64,000 bases of DNA from Augochlora pura (taxonomy: Eukaryota; Arthropoda; Insecta; Hymenoptera; Halictidae). Position numbers and translations under genes: made by a program. Positions 36,801 to 48,505 of this stretch are shown piece by piece; position 1 is the first letter of the stretch; every line of letters starts with the position of its first letter. The DNA lies in the NCBI RefSeq assembly GCF_028453695.1, contig NC_135778.1:372001-436000 (forward strand). The letters run 5' to 3'. The notes below the pieces were generated by a model, which was given only the letters and a program-made list of their open reading frames with translations, did not search any database and was not told the origin of the DNA.

Positions 36801-39800
36801 AACGAAAGATCGAACGAACCATACATAATTCTGGCTTCTGTTGTAATCACTAGTTAGCAGCACCCAAATCACGAGAACGCACGAGATCGGTCGGTTTAAC
36901 GATTCTGTACGGCTAACGGTCGGGTTACAAAGGGGCCCTTTTTTCGCTGTATCGGGTCCGACGACCTCTCACGTACGCTAAATAAATCAAAGACGGAGCC
37001 GGAAGCGGAACGCCGCGCGCCGGAAGCAAACGGAACGTCGCGTTGCGTCGCGTCATAGCCGATAAGGAGCTCGCGGTCGAAGAACGGTACAAGCAAGACG
37101 ATACACACGCGAAACGATGTATCGATCGTGTCGACTGTTTTCCGCCCGAACGACGGGAACAATATCCACACCGTTGCGTCCCGATTCTCAAGAATCCCGC
37201 AGGTGCTTTCTATTCATCCGCGGACTTGTTCGTCAGCCAGTTTTTTCCAATCTTCGACCTCGTTGCCGCACCGTTTACGCAAATTGCGGGGCAGCATTGT
37301 TTTCCGCGTGGCTCACGGTCCTTCTCGTGTCTGTGGATCACGGAAAAGTCGATTATCGAATCGGAGAGGATCGAGATCGAGGGTTTTCTCCGGCAAGGCG
37401 ACCAACAGTCGTTGAATCCGATAGATCAAAGGAACAATGAGGTGTCGCGTGGTTCTATGCTATCTAGCAAGCAGTATCGGAATAACGCTGGGACCCTCGG
37501 CAGGGTAGAGCTCTTCCTCAAAGGATACAGGTTCCTCGTGAAACTCGAGACTTCCGGACAAACTGGAACCACCGTGCCGCATCGTGCCGCGCCGCGCCGC
37601 GCCGCTCCGCTTCGGAGCGGCAGAGCTTAGAAAACGCGTGAGAAAATGCGAACCTTTTCAAATAGCGCCAGATTTCACATAATTCTCGAATCGACTGCTA
37701 GATTTCAGAGTACATATCTGCGCGCAGTTGGTTTCCATTGCTGCCAAAGAACTTCCGATGTCCTCGAGATCAGCACTGTCTTTGGCATTCGCCTAGGCCT
37801 AGCTAGATTCCTTTGACACAATGAACCATAAAGACGGCACCGTCGATGGCTGCATAATTCAGCTACTTTATTTACGATAGCCATGAGTATACGTGCATCC
37901 ATATTCACGAATGGCGAAGGTTGATTGCACACGCAGGTGCGGTCCGGGGCGATTCGATCATACTTACGCGGGCCGCATAATGCTGCTGCCGCTTCATTGT
38001 TGTCCGTCGAGCGCCTTTGACGCGACAGCGTTGCTGCAATTACCGACAAATCGTTTGTTCAGGGATCAATAAACTATCGTTGCAGCGCTAATTAGAAATT
38101 TTCTTCGGCGAGGCTTTCGACACAGACGACCAAATCGCACTTGGAAATGTTAGCGTCGTTTGCTTTGAATTCTGTAGTATCGTCGAGCTAGATTTTAGCA
38201 AAGGATTATGGATCCGAAATTCTCGTCAAGGTTACGACGACTCGGTTGCGAACGAAAGCGCAAGGATCATTGGAGACGCACGAAGCAAAGGAACGGTCGC
38301 GTCGCGATTCCAGCATTCGCTGCTGAAAACGACAACGCTCGTTGTGCACACGGGCACGACTGACAATGAGAAACGTTCAGCTGTTTATTGTGAAGGTGCC
38401 GCCGCTGCACTTGGCTCCCTTTCACGAACGCGGTTTCTTTTATTATGCAAACGAACTTTCCATTTGTCCAACTATTGTACCAGGATCAACGCTGAATGGA
38501 ATGAAAACTAGAGTGAATGGCTCAAAATTCGGTGAAACTCGGTTTCACTTCTCTATCCTGCCAGGACTAGTAGACGACGGAGCGAGATTCGTTCTCAGCA
38601 GTTTCTCGCTCGTCTTCAGAAGTTGAACGCATTTCTATGAACGAACCTGTGTACGATCGCGGCGCAGTCTGCTGCATCTCGTTCTATCCTCGTTCAAAAG
38701 ATTTCCATAAATTGACAATAAATTCGTAGCTTTCGTTAGCAGTGAACGTCGAAAGCTGTTCGCCACATTCCGAAAGTTTCATTTCTAGGCAAGAGTTTCG
38801 TCTCTTTCTAAACGCAAATGTCCGAGACAATCGGCTTAAACTTATGCCGCCACGACACTGTCTGTCTGCGGACCGCTCGTTAAACCTAACGGCAGCGTGG
38901 ATGGTTTCATAAAGCATGAATCTAGGATGCGAAAACAGCGAGCAAGCGAATGCATAGTTTTTGCGCTGAACTATTCGAACGAACCTTTCCACCAACCGTT
39001 TAAATCACCCCTGACATTGCGCTCTTGTATTCCAAGGTGCTGTGCATTTAGTTTGCCAGTTTTTCTTGGAACCTAAATGACCTAGATATATCGTGGGTTT
39101 GAAGTATCTGGAATAATTGTGACGCGATTCGGGTCATAAGTCGTCGACAAAAAGTTATTGATTTGGCCGTCGTTGGGTGTACCGCTGCCATTGAGAAACT
39201 GATTGACAGGCTTCCGGTAGGTGAACAGTTTAGCTCCCACATTATGCCACTGAAAGCAGGTAGTGTTTGTTCGGGCGTTTCCACGCGTCATTACCGTAGA
39301 AAGTTGAACGGAAGAAAAGGCGTAGCAGGCTCGCCGGCACAGCCATGTGAAATAAACTAGGAATCTTCGACGACGGGTCCTGATCGCATCTCTCGCATCA
39401 AATCACCATTTCCATTTCGACACGGTCACTTCGGTGAATCGCAATTGAAAAATAAATATAGTCGAGGAAGAAGAATTTCGCACGGCTTATAGGCAACAGC
39501 GAAGTAAACATAGATTTTCGCTAGCAGAGCTGATACAGCTCGATTCGCCACGCGAATTAGTCAATCGAATGCTGAACTGGTGCATGCTGCTCAGGGACCC
39601 GTGGAAGTTGCGAAAATCGATGCCGAATCAGGCGGTTTCACCGCGCCCGGCGACTAATTGGTCGGACATGGAAATTTGTCGGCGAGACCGACTAATTTCA
39701 GCGAATCGAGCGGCACACGTGTCTAATGGGTGTGCTTGCAAAACAACGAGCTCGAATTCTTCGGAACCAGTCGACGCCGATGCGACGCGTTCTTCACTTG

Positions 39801-42800
39801 CGACGGACGAATTTCGATTTGCCTAAACGACGGACGGTTTGTCATTTTACCGTGAAAGCTGTTATGGTAATAAGAATAGCCGCAACTACAACCAAGCGAG
39901 TCGTTCGCGAATATTCGAACAATTTTCGTTGGTTGTTCGCCGGTTTTAAAACGGCGACAAGATGTTGCAATTTCCGGTTTCTGTTCTTTCGTGTAACTTG
40001 TTCAGAAACTGCTGGTGGTATTTTTAACCTTTGCATCGTCTGTTTTTTGTAATTGTGAGCATTCCGTTTTATAATGAGCCTCGTTTAGAGACTTAAATGG
40101 TACACCTAATTGGTGACCGTTCGCCATGGGCGCTTGCTTAGATTGCAGATATTTTTAAAAGGCGATAACCTAGCGATCTTAACGAGAAAATTTATTCAAT
40201 TTTTAATCCTACGCGATCAAGTAAACGATATGGATTTGCATACAGATAGTTTCTGTTATGCAGTCGAGTGCGAGAACGTAGAATTGAAGCATAAGAGGGA
40301 AAACTAGTCTCGATCGAAGTCACGGAACATCCAGATTTAGTTTACGATTCGACGACGAAACGTTGCTGACACATTTCTTAACTATAATTTCATTTAACAC
40401 GGAAATAAAGTACTGTTTTTAACACGTTGTTGTAATCGTTGTTGCAGTTCAGACGTATCTGAGCCCAGTGGAGACGCACTGTATGAACGTCAACTATTTC
40501 ATCCCCGACGAAGAGAATCTAACGAGAGGCTTCTCCGACGACGCCATGACACGACTTCGTAAGTGATTCAAGAGAATCGTGTTTTAGCTAGCCGAGTGCA
40601 TCGTTTTGGCTGGCCGGTATCGTGATCGCGATTCTTCTCGGTATGTTTCAGACATGGGCAGATCGGTGATAGCTCTGTTTATAGTAGCATTCGTCGCGAT
40701 CTTCACCGCCTTCTGGACCGGAGTGGTGGGCTGCTGGAAGAGGTCGCCGGGAAATATCACGGCGACCGCGATTTTGATGCTGCTCGCATGTCAGTAGTGC
40801 TCATACTTAATTAATACTCGATACAACACCCTATACTCTAGATTTGAAATACAGCGCGAAAACGACGCAAATATTAAAACCGTAAAGCTCTCAAAGCCTA
40901 CCCGGAACTCGGAAGTTTCACTTTTCTAGCTTGTAATAGGCTGAACGCCCTGAAATTTCTCAATGATACTCGAAGTCCCCCAATCTCGAAACGGATTTGA
41001 AAACGGCGTTCCTTGAATGATCCAGGTCTTCTAAGTGCTAGCGCGATGGGACTCTGGCACGGGGTCGAATACTACGAGAAGGAGAAGATCGTCGGCGAAG
41101 AGTACTATCAACAATGGACCAACGTGAGTAAAACGCTGGCTAACGCCAATCGAGATCATCCGGATCGAAGGAAAAAGAAACATCCGACTCCCAGCGATAA
41201 TCACCGGTTCGAAAGAGCTGGTTGACCATTGACATTTATCCGACATTTTCTCTTGGCGCCTACAGGTTTATCGGCAATTAAATAGTCATATTGGTTACAT
41301 CATTGTTCACGGGCTTCCGGCGACTATTAATCCGTCCATTAAGATGTGGCAAACACTTAAGGAGGACTTGTGTAACGTAGAAAGTTGCGGGTGGTTTGAA
41401 ATACCACGGTTTGCTATCACTCGACGAACGAAATCTTGGGCTAACGATCCGGGAGTCGAATGTTTCAAAGAATTTTCATATCTCTCGGTTCTTTTTTCGT
41501 CAGCAATTCTTCCATGGATCCGTACCATCCCTACATTATATAAATCTTAATCCCTTGCACTACGGTTTCTTTTACGGTTACAGCAATTAGAATTTCATTG
41601 TAGTTCATAATGTGCTAAGAAAAAAATGACATAGATATTTATTAGACTGTCTACAATCTTCGTCACGAGCCAGAGTCGTCAAATTACAGGAAAGGGTTAA
41701 GCGTTCCTTTCATACCATCACGTAAGAAACTCATTTCTGAAAACAACACAATTTTGGTACACCCTGTATAAGCTGCAAAATGAGACGTGTCGGTGGACAG
41801 AATGTCTGAATTTTCAGCGGTTCAGACTGTAAAGATACAGAGAAACGCGTATAACTCGGTGTTACTAATGAAACCTTGATCATCCAGGTTCGCCAAGGTC
41901 TAATTCCATGTCCTATAGGTGGTATAGCAATGGCGTCAACGAATTAGAGAGGCGGGGCAAGCGCGGCTAAAGCAGAGGAAGCAGAGGATCGTGAAGCGAG
42001 AGTGGACGACAGAGAGGTCCGGGCTCGCGATTTCAGATGTTTGATTTCAGAGATAAATTTGCCCGCAGGTGTTAAGAGGCAACGCGGTGCAGTGGTACGG
42101 CTGGTCGTTTTACCTGGCCTGGCTGGGGGTGGCGACCTGCTTAGGTACGATGACGCTGTTTCTGATCGCAGCGTCCTGCCTGCGGCGGGAGCATGCCCGC
42201 GAACAGGCACAGAACGTTCAATACATCATGCCAGGTGACACGATAACCATGAACCGACCGGACTAACTCCCCCGTGTCTTGTCTTTTTTGTTTTTCTCGG
42301 AACGCGCGCCGCATCTCCCAGGTCCTGAAGGACAACTCACTAATCTCGTACGACTGGTCGTACGTGGTCGCTTGGGTCGGCGTCGGTTGGTCGTTGGTCA
42401 GCGCGATCTTGTTTAGCGCCGCGGCGATTTGCTTGAGGGGCGAGAGAATGCGCGAGGAGGCGATGAACATGCAGTACCTCATGCCTGGTACATATTTAAC
42501 ACCGTTTTGCTTCAGCCGCGAACGCGACGCGCGCACAAAGACTTCTTTCTGCTCGACGCAACGCGGTTTTTTAGCTCCTAACGGTGAATCTCGATCAGCG
42601 GTCACACGTTGATGGAACATCAATTTTGTCTACTTAATGGGACACCGGCGTTACAAGGAATTACCATTCCTTTAGACTTACAAATTGACTGAACAAAACC
42701 AAGAAGATCCCTTGCACCTTGGATCATCGGCTGGATGACAATGCGTTTCAAAAATGTAGTACAACGATGCTCCTAATTTCGTGGGAAGCGTTCACAGCTT

Positions 42801-45662
42801 TGACTATGATCCAACCGTAAATGTCTCGGACTTGTTTTCAAAGTCGAAGAGGAGAAGAGAAAAGGGGGAATGGAAATGGAAAGAACCATTACGTAGACAG
42901 ATGAGAAATAATGTTGCCTGCAAACGATTAGGTAAGGATTCTTACCGAGATTCGTAGTCGACGAGATAGATAGAAGTCTGCGTGCGCGCCGTGTTCCACT
43001 AACTATGATTCATGATTACTGGGGTGACCCCGAAAACGACGTTCCACTAACTGGAATCTGTTCAGGTAATAGAGAACCGTAGAACAAGGTTGATCTAGAA
43101 GCAATACAATAGACGGTTCGATACACTATATTAATTAACGATTGCGCAAAGTAGAAATCACTGGTCTAGAATGCGAGAAAATTGCCCCACGCTTTAGAAT
43201 GCACCGGGAAATAGCGCCTTCGAAACTGCTCGCTTTAATTGCCGTTCACCAAGCCATTTTAAATGCATTTTATTTTCAAATTACCTTACTCCGGGTTTTA
43301 CGGTATACGCACGTTGAATACGAAATCCTTGAATTGCTTCTACTTCGACGTACGAATGTGTACCAACACAGATTGTAAAATGGCTCCCTTATCGGTAAGC
43401 TACCGTTCCTCTACCAAGTTATCAGGTCGATATAAGTAAGAGAATTGTATGATCGATAGATTTAACAAACATTGAACTAATCTGAACAGTTTCTTGAACA
43501 AAAAAAAAACAGCGAGACGTTACTCGCTTCTTTAACATCTTAACCGGAGGACGTTGCGGAGTAATCTGTACATAAAGTACGACTGCGACGTCAAGGTGGA
43601 CTGATGCTTGATAGAGACGAAGGGACGATGTCCTGGGAAAGAAGAATGCTCGATATTCGTCCTCGCAAAACTCTTACTCGGCTCACGCTCTGTTTCCACC
43701 GTGGCGGCAAAGCAGCTTGGCTTGGGTCGGCTCGGCTCGGCTCGACGCGGCTCGGATTAGAGCGATTCTGTCACGCTCCGCTCCGCTCCTGCGGGAAAAA
43801 CTTTCTAGAGACTAGAGTCAGTGCGGTCCCCGGCGATGATCGATAATCTTCCTTAACGACACTTCTAAACGGTACTTTATGCACCGTCCGCGAAGCCTCG
43901 GCGAATACTGGTTTCCCCGCGAAGACGAGGTCCGTCGCGACGTCCATCCGATTAATTCCATCGACGTCGAACAACAACAGTCGTTCCGGTAATTTGGATC
44001 TCCATTAGCGGGTACACGGTGCGCCTCGTATCTTGCTCAGCAGGGGTTCTCGAAACCGGAAACCATCGCGTAATGTATCCGCAGCTATGTCTCGAGTTTC
44101 GAGTCGATTCGTCGAAAGCGACACACTTGCCTAATTTTGCCTCCTACGAGGAATACCTGCGTTTGCGTATTGAGCGCGGTGTGCGGTTCGCGGCGTAGAA
44201 TCGGGTTCGATGGAGACATTAGCTTCCCTCGGAGTCCTTTCCCTCCGCTTTGTTAATTGAAAATCACTGTGAATCGGGACAAGGTCGAGTGCAACTACTA
44301 CTCTTTCTGGGAAAGGCAGCCGGTGCCAGAGACATCTGCATATGATTTTTAAATTGGTTGTGGTCGAATTAGTTTAGAACGTTCGTCTTCCGGTAGCTAC
44401 ACCCTTCACTGATACTATTATCAAATATTTATAAAAGGAAATTGCGGTAAAGTTTAGTAGCCGCCATATCGATCAGAAAGAAATTGCAAAGGCGAATAAT
44501 TAATCGAGCATGCTTCATATCCCGTGAGAAGATAATGGAATTATAACAAGGATGTTAAATACTCGAGAATGTTGTGATCAGAATGAAGGCATGACCCTAA
44601 TTAAAACTGAATGAACTCTTCGCGAAACTGAAAAAGGATTCTGATTTTTGATAAGTGGAAATACTAATAGATTTGCTTGATAAATAGGATTCGAGCGCAT
44701 TAATGGTTCTTAGCCTAAATCGTATGGGGTATTAGCTTATACTTGTACAAGATTTCCGATTCGTTGCTTCAACACTGTTTTTTATCAAATTACAGAGAAT
44801 TAATAGTTGCAAAATTGGCCGCGGAAAAGCGAGATCGAACTTAGACAATAATTGAAAGAGAGGTATTCTGGTCAGTTTGGTAAAAGAAGTGTTAAAAGGG
44901 AAAATTAAAAAGTGAAAGTTTGGCAATTTCGAACGAGTTTTTATATTACGATTTTCAACGTAACAGGAAGCCAATAAAAATTTATTAAACACAACTTTCT
45001 AGCCTGAATTACGAAGACGAGCACAGTTTATTTCGAACGATTACTACAACGATTTCAAATTACAGACTAACGCAATACACCCTGCGAGTGCTTCTGTTTC
45101 AATCCCCGGGTTTTTTCAACGCACCAAAGCATTCTTTGAATAATAATCCGTTGGCACGGCGAAAGCATAATTACCCACAGGCTAAGAACCACCGGCGGAA
45201 CGAAGCGACTAACTAGAGCTCTTACTATTGCTCGAATCTACGGGTACCCTAACTCGAGTACTCGGATGGATGTCCATTCGATTGATAGCCAAACGTTAAC
45301 ATACAGAACACGCGGTGGTTCCTTACCTTGATTTAAAAATGATTATTCTAATATTTTGTACGGCGTACTCGGATACTCGAGATCTAGATTCAAATTGCGG
45401 AACCGAGAATTCCAAATCGTATGTATAACTCTAGATCAAAGTTTCGATATTCTCGGGCGTTGGGTACTCGTATTCTCGAACCATAGTTTGGATTGCAACT
45501 ACCCGAAAAGTCTGCTAGAAATAATTCTCGAACTAACATGTTATTATGAACTTTTCAGTATACCCTCAGAAGCAGCAATACGCCTATGCCGGGTATCCGG
45601 CTCCTGCAGCGTATCCAGCGCCATACTACCACGGATCGCAATATGGACCTTACAACTATTGA
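17301..45662 (+). CDS. Stargazin-like four-transmembrane protein (claudin/TARP superfamily), with alternative exon 6
   Basis: Members of this PMP22/claudin/CACNG superfamily act as auxiliary subunits of glutamate receptors or calcium channels. Exons: 17301-17426, 33106-33229, 40448-40558, 40652-40789, 41026-41123, then either 42069-42234 (6a) or 42322-42487 (6b), and 45559-45662. Using one exon 6 gives 288 aa in perfect phase. TM1 is about residues 5-27, followed by STDNWLY and, in the large extracellular loop, GLFRICY, matching the W...GLW..C signature of stargazin (TDYWLY...GLWRTCC). That loop also has a second Cys (ETHCMN) and an N-glycosylation site (NLT). TM2 is SVIALFIVAFVAIFTAFWTG, TM3 spans ITATAILMLLACLLSASAMG, and TM4 in 6a contains YGWSFY, the same string as in vertebrate stargazin. 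The 35-residue tail is Tyr/Pro/Ala-rich and ends in YNY, with no obvious PDZ ligand. Insect Stg1 is a likely orthologue, but GSG1L-type relatives cannot be excluded. Confidence 0.88.
21794..21825. repeat. 7-bp tandem repeat (GTGCACC)
   Basis: Four complete and one partial exact copies of GTGCACC; each copy contains the palindrome GTGCAC. Confidence 0.9.
22255..22277. repeat. GATC tetranucleotide repeat
   Basis: An uninterrupted (CGAT)n run of 22 bases, self-complementary. Confidence 0.9.
25455..25476. repeat. GA microsatellite
   Basis: An uninterrupted (AG)11 run in intron 1 of the stargazin-like gene. Confidence 0.9.
30931..31146. mobile_element. piggyBac-type MITE with TTAA duplication
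   Basis: A 208-bp element (30935-31142) has perfect 17-bp terminal inverted repeats, CCCTTAATTAGGCGCAT at 30935-30951 and its inverse at 31126-31142. It is flanked on both sides by TTAA (30931-30934 and 31143-31146). CCC ends and a TTAA target duplication are the hallmark of piggyBac transposons. An additional inverted copy of the GCGCATGGG part lies just inside the right end (about 31099-31107). It has no coding capacity, so it would need a transposase in trans. The perfect ends suggest a fairly recent insertion. Confidence 0.82.
32480..32520. ncRNA. Intronic stem-loop of unknown function
   Basis: GCGAAACCGTGGCT (32480-32493) pairs with AGCCACGGTTCGC (32508-32520) with one bulged A, leaving a 14-nt loop. 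The 13-bp stem is shorter than a microRNA precursor and the sequence matches no microRNA I recognise, so it is noted only as a structure that might be a processed RNA, a protein-binding site or chance. Confidence 0.2.
34886..34925. repeat. 8-bp tandem repeat (GCGTCGAG)
   Basis: Five copies spaced exactly 8 bp; GCGTC is invariant at each start and the last three bases vary. Confidence 0.85.
35141..35190. repeat. 10-bp tandem repeat (CGCGYCRGCT)
   Basis: Five contiguous 10-bp units, CGCGCGAGCT, CGCGCCAGCT, CGCGCCGGCT and CGCGTCGGCT twice. The period of about one helical turn puts all AGCT/GGCT steps on one DNA face. Confidence 0.85.
36284..36309. repeat. 9-bp tandem repeat (TCGGCAATA)
   Basis: Three consecutive copies of TCGGCAATA, the third one base short, in intron 2 of the stargazin-like gene. 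Confidence 0.8.
41124..42068 (+). other. Intron 5 of the stargazin-like gene, with a lone MITE end
   Basis: About 0.95 kb before the alternative exon pair. No coding signal. The sequence ATTTTGGTACACCCTGTATA at 41751-41770 resembles, inverted, the terminus of the palindromic element at 2637 and many small insect DNA transposons, but no partner end was found nearby. Confidence 0.45.
42069..42234 (+). CDS. Alternative exon 6a of the stargazin-like gene (TM4 version A)
   Basis: A 166-nt exon with acceptor CCCGCAG and donor GTGACA. It enters in phase 0 and leaves in phase 1. It encodes WYGWSFYLAWLGVATC and the following hydrophobic TM4, then a basic stretch and NVQYIMP. YGWSFY matches the stargazin TM4 entry. 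It is the first of two similar exons; using both would frameshift. Confidence 0.88.
42322..42487 (+). CDS. Alternative exon 6b of the stargazin-like gene (TM4 version B)
   Basis: A second exon of identical length and phase, 87 nt after exon 6a, with acceptor TCTCCCAG and donor GTACAT. It encodes YDWSYVVAWVGVGWSLVSA and a variant TM4, then a charged stretch and NMQYLMP. The pattern V-L-x-x-N...W-S-x-x-x-A-W...C-L-R...R-E...N-x-Q-Y-x-M-P is shared with 6a, so the two arose by exon duplication. If both were joined, the frame shift would reach a TAG about 32 codons into 6b; if both were skipped, the last exon would be out of frame. Confidence 0.85.
42488..45558 (+). other. Last intron of the stargazin-like gene
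   Basis: About 3.1 kb, CpG-rich then AT-rich, without supported genes. It contains a direct repeat GTTCCACTAACT around 42993 and 43045 and a CGGCT-rich run near 43720-43755. Confidence 0.5.
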
Positions 45663-47126
45663 AGAGAAATCACGTCGGAATAATGCGTCGACAGAGGAAA
45701 GAGTCGTCGAAGAGCCAACGAGCGTGCTCGGGACGAACGGAAAGAAAATTTGGCAAACGACGTTTCCCGGGGGAACGATAATAACAATTGAAAACACAAT
45801 AAGCTAATGAATGAAACGATTGAGATTGAGACACGAAACCCGAAGACTCCGAGGCCGATCCTGAAACCCGAAACCGATCCTCGCGCGAACGAAGAAATTC
45901 GGCAGAGGTTGGACGACCTTGGATCCCGCCCTAGGCATAATTTATCATTTATCTTAGAGCTAGTTACATAGTTACTTTACAGAGATTCTGGTGCGCACCC
46001 TGGCGGGTCCCACGGTCGTCGACACGCGTTTCCGGTTCAGCGAGGGTCCTGTTTGTCCACGCGATCGTTTCAAGTTCGACCCGCGAGAGAGACAGTTGCT
46101 CAAAAAGCCCGCGTACTTCCTTAGAACCGAGATAACCTTATACCGAGTGCAGTCTGTGATTCTTGGTGCAAAACCTGTCGATGATTCGTGGCGTTCATTG
46201 TCATCCTTAACTCGATGTAAACGAGAACGACGGCTCGACGAGACCGTATCTTATCTTATCCAGCTAGCCTCATCGATTGTCCATAGCTACCTCCAAATTT
46301 TTCCTTGTTTTTTTGATGCAATGAATCATTCGGCGATTATGTTTGTACGATGTCACGTGGTTTTGTTTACCTCGAGCCTATCATTGAGAAGCACTGCACC
46401 ATGAATTTTGGCGCGCTCTGTATATATACATATTTTTCCAATTTAATAACTGTATTGTATTATTTTTCGTACGTGCTGACCGTGCTAGGACAATAACGAT
46501 AGCTAATGGTATTACCGATAATTCTAACGATAGCAACAGCGTTTCTAAGAAAGTTGATCGCTCGATTCGATTGGCTGCGCGATCGTTCTCGATGAAACGA
46601 GGAACGTTTCACGTTCAACAGTAACAACTGCCGATAATTAAGTATGCAAATATAAATACGTATAAAACAGATACAGAGGTACCGTTGGCTTCTTCTTATT
46701 GCGATTTGTCTTAAGTACCTCTTCCAATTGGCGATACATACCGCGCGAAGAAAGCGTCCTGTTCTATTTACAGAGCATTCGATTAACTGATTTGAAGATC
46801 CACGATACTAAATAGTAAAGTGAAATCAGTGGTTGACAGAGTCAAATGCTGTACACGATTAATAGAAACGAAATAAGAGGAAAGTATGTTTTACGCTCAA
46901 GGGAAACTTTCATTTATCGATGTAAATCGAATAGAAATCATCTACCGAACTAGTTAGAAAAATTCGGCAACATGGTGCAAGAGAAATATCCGTCAATCGG
47001 ATCGCATATGAATGGCAGAAAGCGTATAGTATAATGGGTGCACCGTTTCATTCGCAAACATTTCGTATCATACGAACGATTCGCGTCATCGACTCCCTAG
47101 ATTCTAGGCTTTCTAACGTATATAGA

Positions 47127-47145
47127 TTCTCTCTCCCTCTTTCTT

Positions 47146-47176
<31 letters not shown>

Positions 47177-47182
47177 TCTTCC
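47127..47182. repeat. CT microsatellite
   Basis: An interrupted polypyrimidine run, mostly CT repeats with CCC and TTT breaks, within the likely 3' UTR of the stargazin-like gene. Confidence 0.9.
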
Positions 47183-47713
47183 CCCTTCCAGCCCACTTCC
47201 CATCCATTTATAATAACGACAATTTGTAAGACTTCTTATTGCGTTATCTTTACGTAAGGTATTAAGAAAAAAAGAAAAGAATTATTTCAGTTCTCTTATG
47301 ACATCACCTCGAGCAAATAAACGACATCGGACTAGCTTCAATCTATGTGTCCAATCTTTCGCTCGTTCATCGATGTAAACGTTCGAATTATCGAACCATT
47401 ATCGTAACTTAGGCAAATTAAGAGAACTTAGTGTAAGTATTTGTTTACACGAACTTTATTTTTTATCGAGGAAAACATTGAGACGATTATGTAAAGTTCG
47501 AATGTTTTCAAAAAAAAGAAGCATACCTAACCCTTTATGTACTATAAACGATGCGACGTATCGTTGAAAACTTGTTTAATATATTCGATACGTTACAAAC
47601 AAGAGATGCTCTCTCACTTACCCGCCAGAACCCGGCTCAGCCCTTTTGTTTTTTCCTTCGTTGAGAACTGGACGGATAAAGTTGAACCGGTTTGATCCTT
47701 GCGCTGTAAATTC

Positions 47714-47719
47714 AATAAA
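47714..47719 (+). terminator. Candidate distal poly(A) signal of the stargazin-like gene
   Basis: AATAAA followed by CTGCTGACATCCTCTTTGT, about 2 kb after the stop codon and the last signal before the composition switches towards QPCT. Confidence 0.35.
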
Positions 47720-47920
47720 CGTCAGTCTGCTGACATCCTCTTTGTACCGTCGTTTTTGAATATATAAAACTTGTCAGTCATACTTACTTTACTTCGGCAA
47801 TCTAAAACTTTAATTATATTTTTCGTTAATACTTGAAGGAAATATGCACCCTTCGTGAATGAAATCGACATCGACAGACTCTACTCAAAACTTGTCCCAA
47901 TTGTCATGTGACTCTGTTTA

Positions 47921-47932
47921 CAAAATGGCGGC
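47921..47932 (+). promoter_or_regulatory. YY1/Pho-like motif CAAAATGGCGGC
   Basis: CAAAATGGCGGC matches the YY1/Pleiohomeotic consensus (AAnATGGCGGC), which in many animal housekeeping promoters lies at or just after the transcription start. It sits 575 bp before the QPCT start codon. It also contains an ATG that opens a 5-codon upstream frame ending in TGA. Whether it belongs to QPCT is an inference. Confidence 0.35.
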
Positions 47933-48505
47933 ACCGTTTTGAATACAACAATGGACGTTTCGCGGTTTTCGATGTCGTAAATCGTAAAAGGCTATTTGCA
48001 TTATCGGTAACCTATAACGATGTAAACTTAAAAAATATTTTTCTGTAATTTAATTTTTCAAGGCGATAACAGTCTGTTCAGAGGAAATTCTAACCAATGC
48101 TTATTAAATCTACACTGTCGTAAGAAAACCAAGTGTGTGAATAAATTTTTAAACCGTCATATTTCACGAAGATGTAGATTACTCAGATATGTGAATTTGC
48201 TACAAACCGTAATATATTATAGTTTGGGATTCCTAGAATCGAATGAAAAATTGTTGTTTGTTCGATTAAATTCCAATTCCGAATAAGATCTGGCGGGAGA
48301 ACTACGTTGTAATACATCCACAGTCCCAGGTAAATTCAGTAGTGGGGCGCTCGTGATGTCGTGGTCTGCTTACTGTCTGCCGTTGCAAAATTCCGAGAGC
48401 CACAGGAAAGAGGAAGTCGGTGGTCTGTTCAGTAGTACTGAATCAGTACTCGGGTAAATTCGTACCAGGTCGCACGAACTTGTCCGATGAGGAACACTAG
48501 TTACA

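Larger units (their letters stand above)
33230..40447 (+). other. Intron 2 of the stargazin-like gene (7.2 kb)
   Basis: CpG-rich intron without a supported gene. It contains an exact-period 8-bp tandem repeat (34886-34925), a 10-bp tandem repeat (35141-35190) and three copies of a 9-bp unit TCGGCAATA (36284-36309). Minus-strand frames near 39048-39291 overlap in two frames and have no recognised homology. Confidence 0.55.
45663..48505 (+). other. 3' UTR of the stargazin-like gene and promoter region of QPCT
   Basis: Poly(A) candidates AATAAA lie at 47316-47321 and 47714-47719, the latter followed by a T/GT-rich stretch, so the 3' UTR may run for 2 kb. A long CT microsatellite occupies 47127-47182. 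From about 47.75 kb the DNA becomes AT-rich and leads to QPCT. No other gene was found. Confidence 0.45.

Noticed and set aside
37043..37630. 195-codon plus-strand open frame in intron 2
   Set aside because: Located in GC-rich intron DNA where stop codons are rare; three overlapping frames and an Arg/Ala-rich end derived from a GCCGC repeat.
39048..39291. Two overlapping minus-strand frames of 69-78 codons with unremarkable composition
   Set aside because: No family resemblance, both frames equally open, and located deep in an intron; could be a decayed fragment but nothing supports it.
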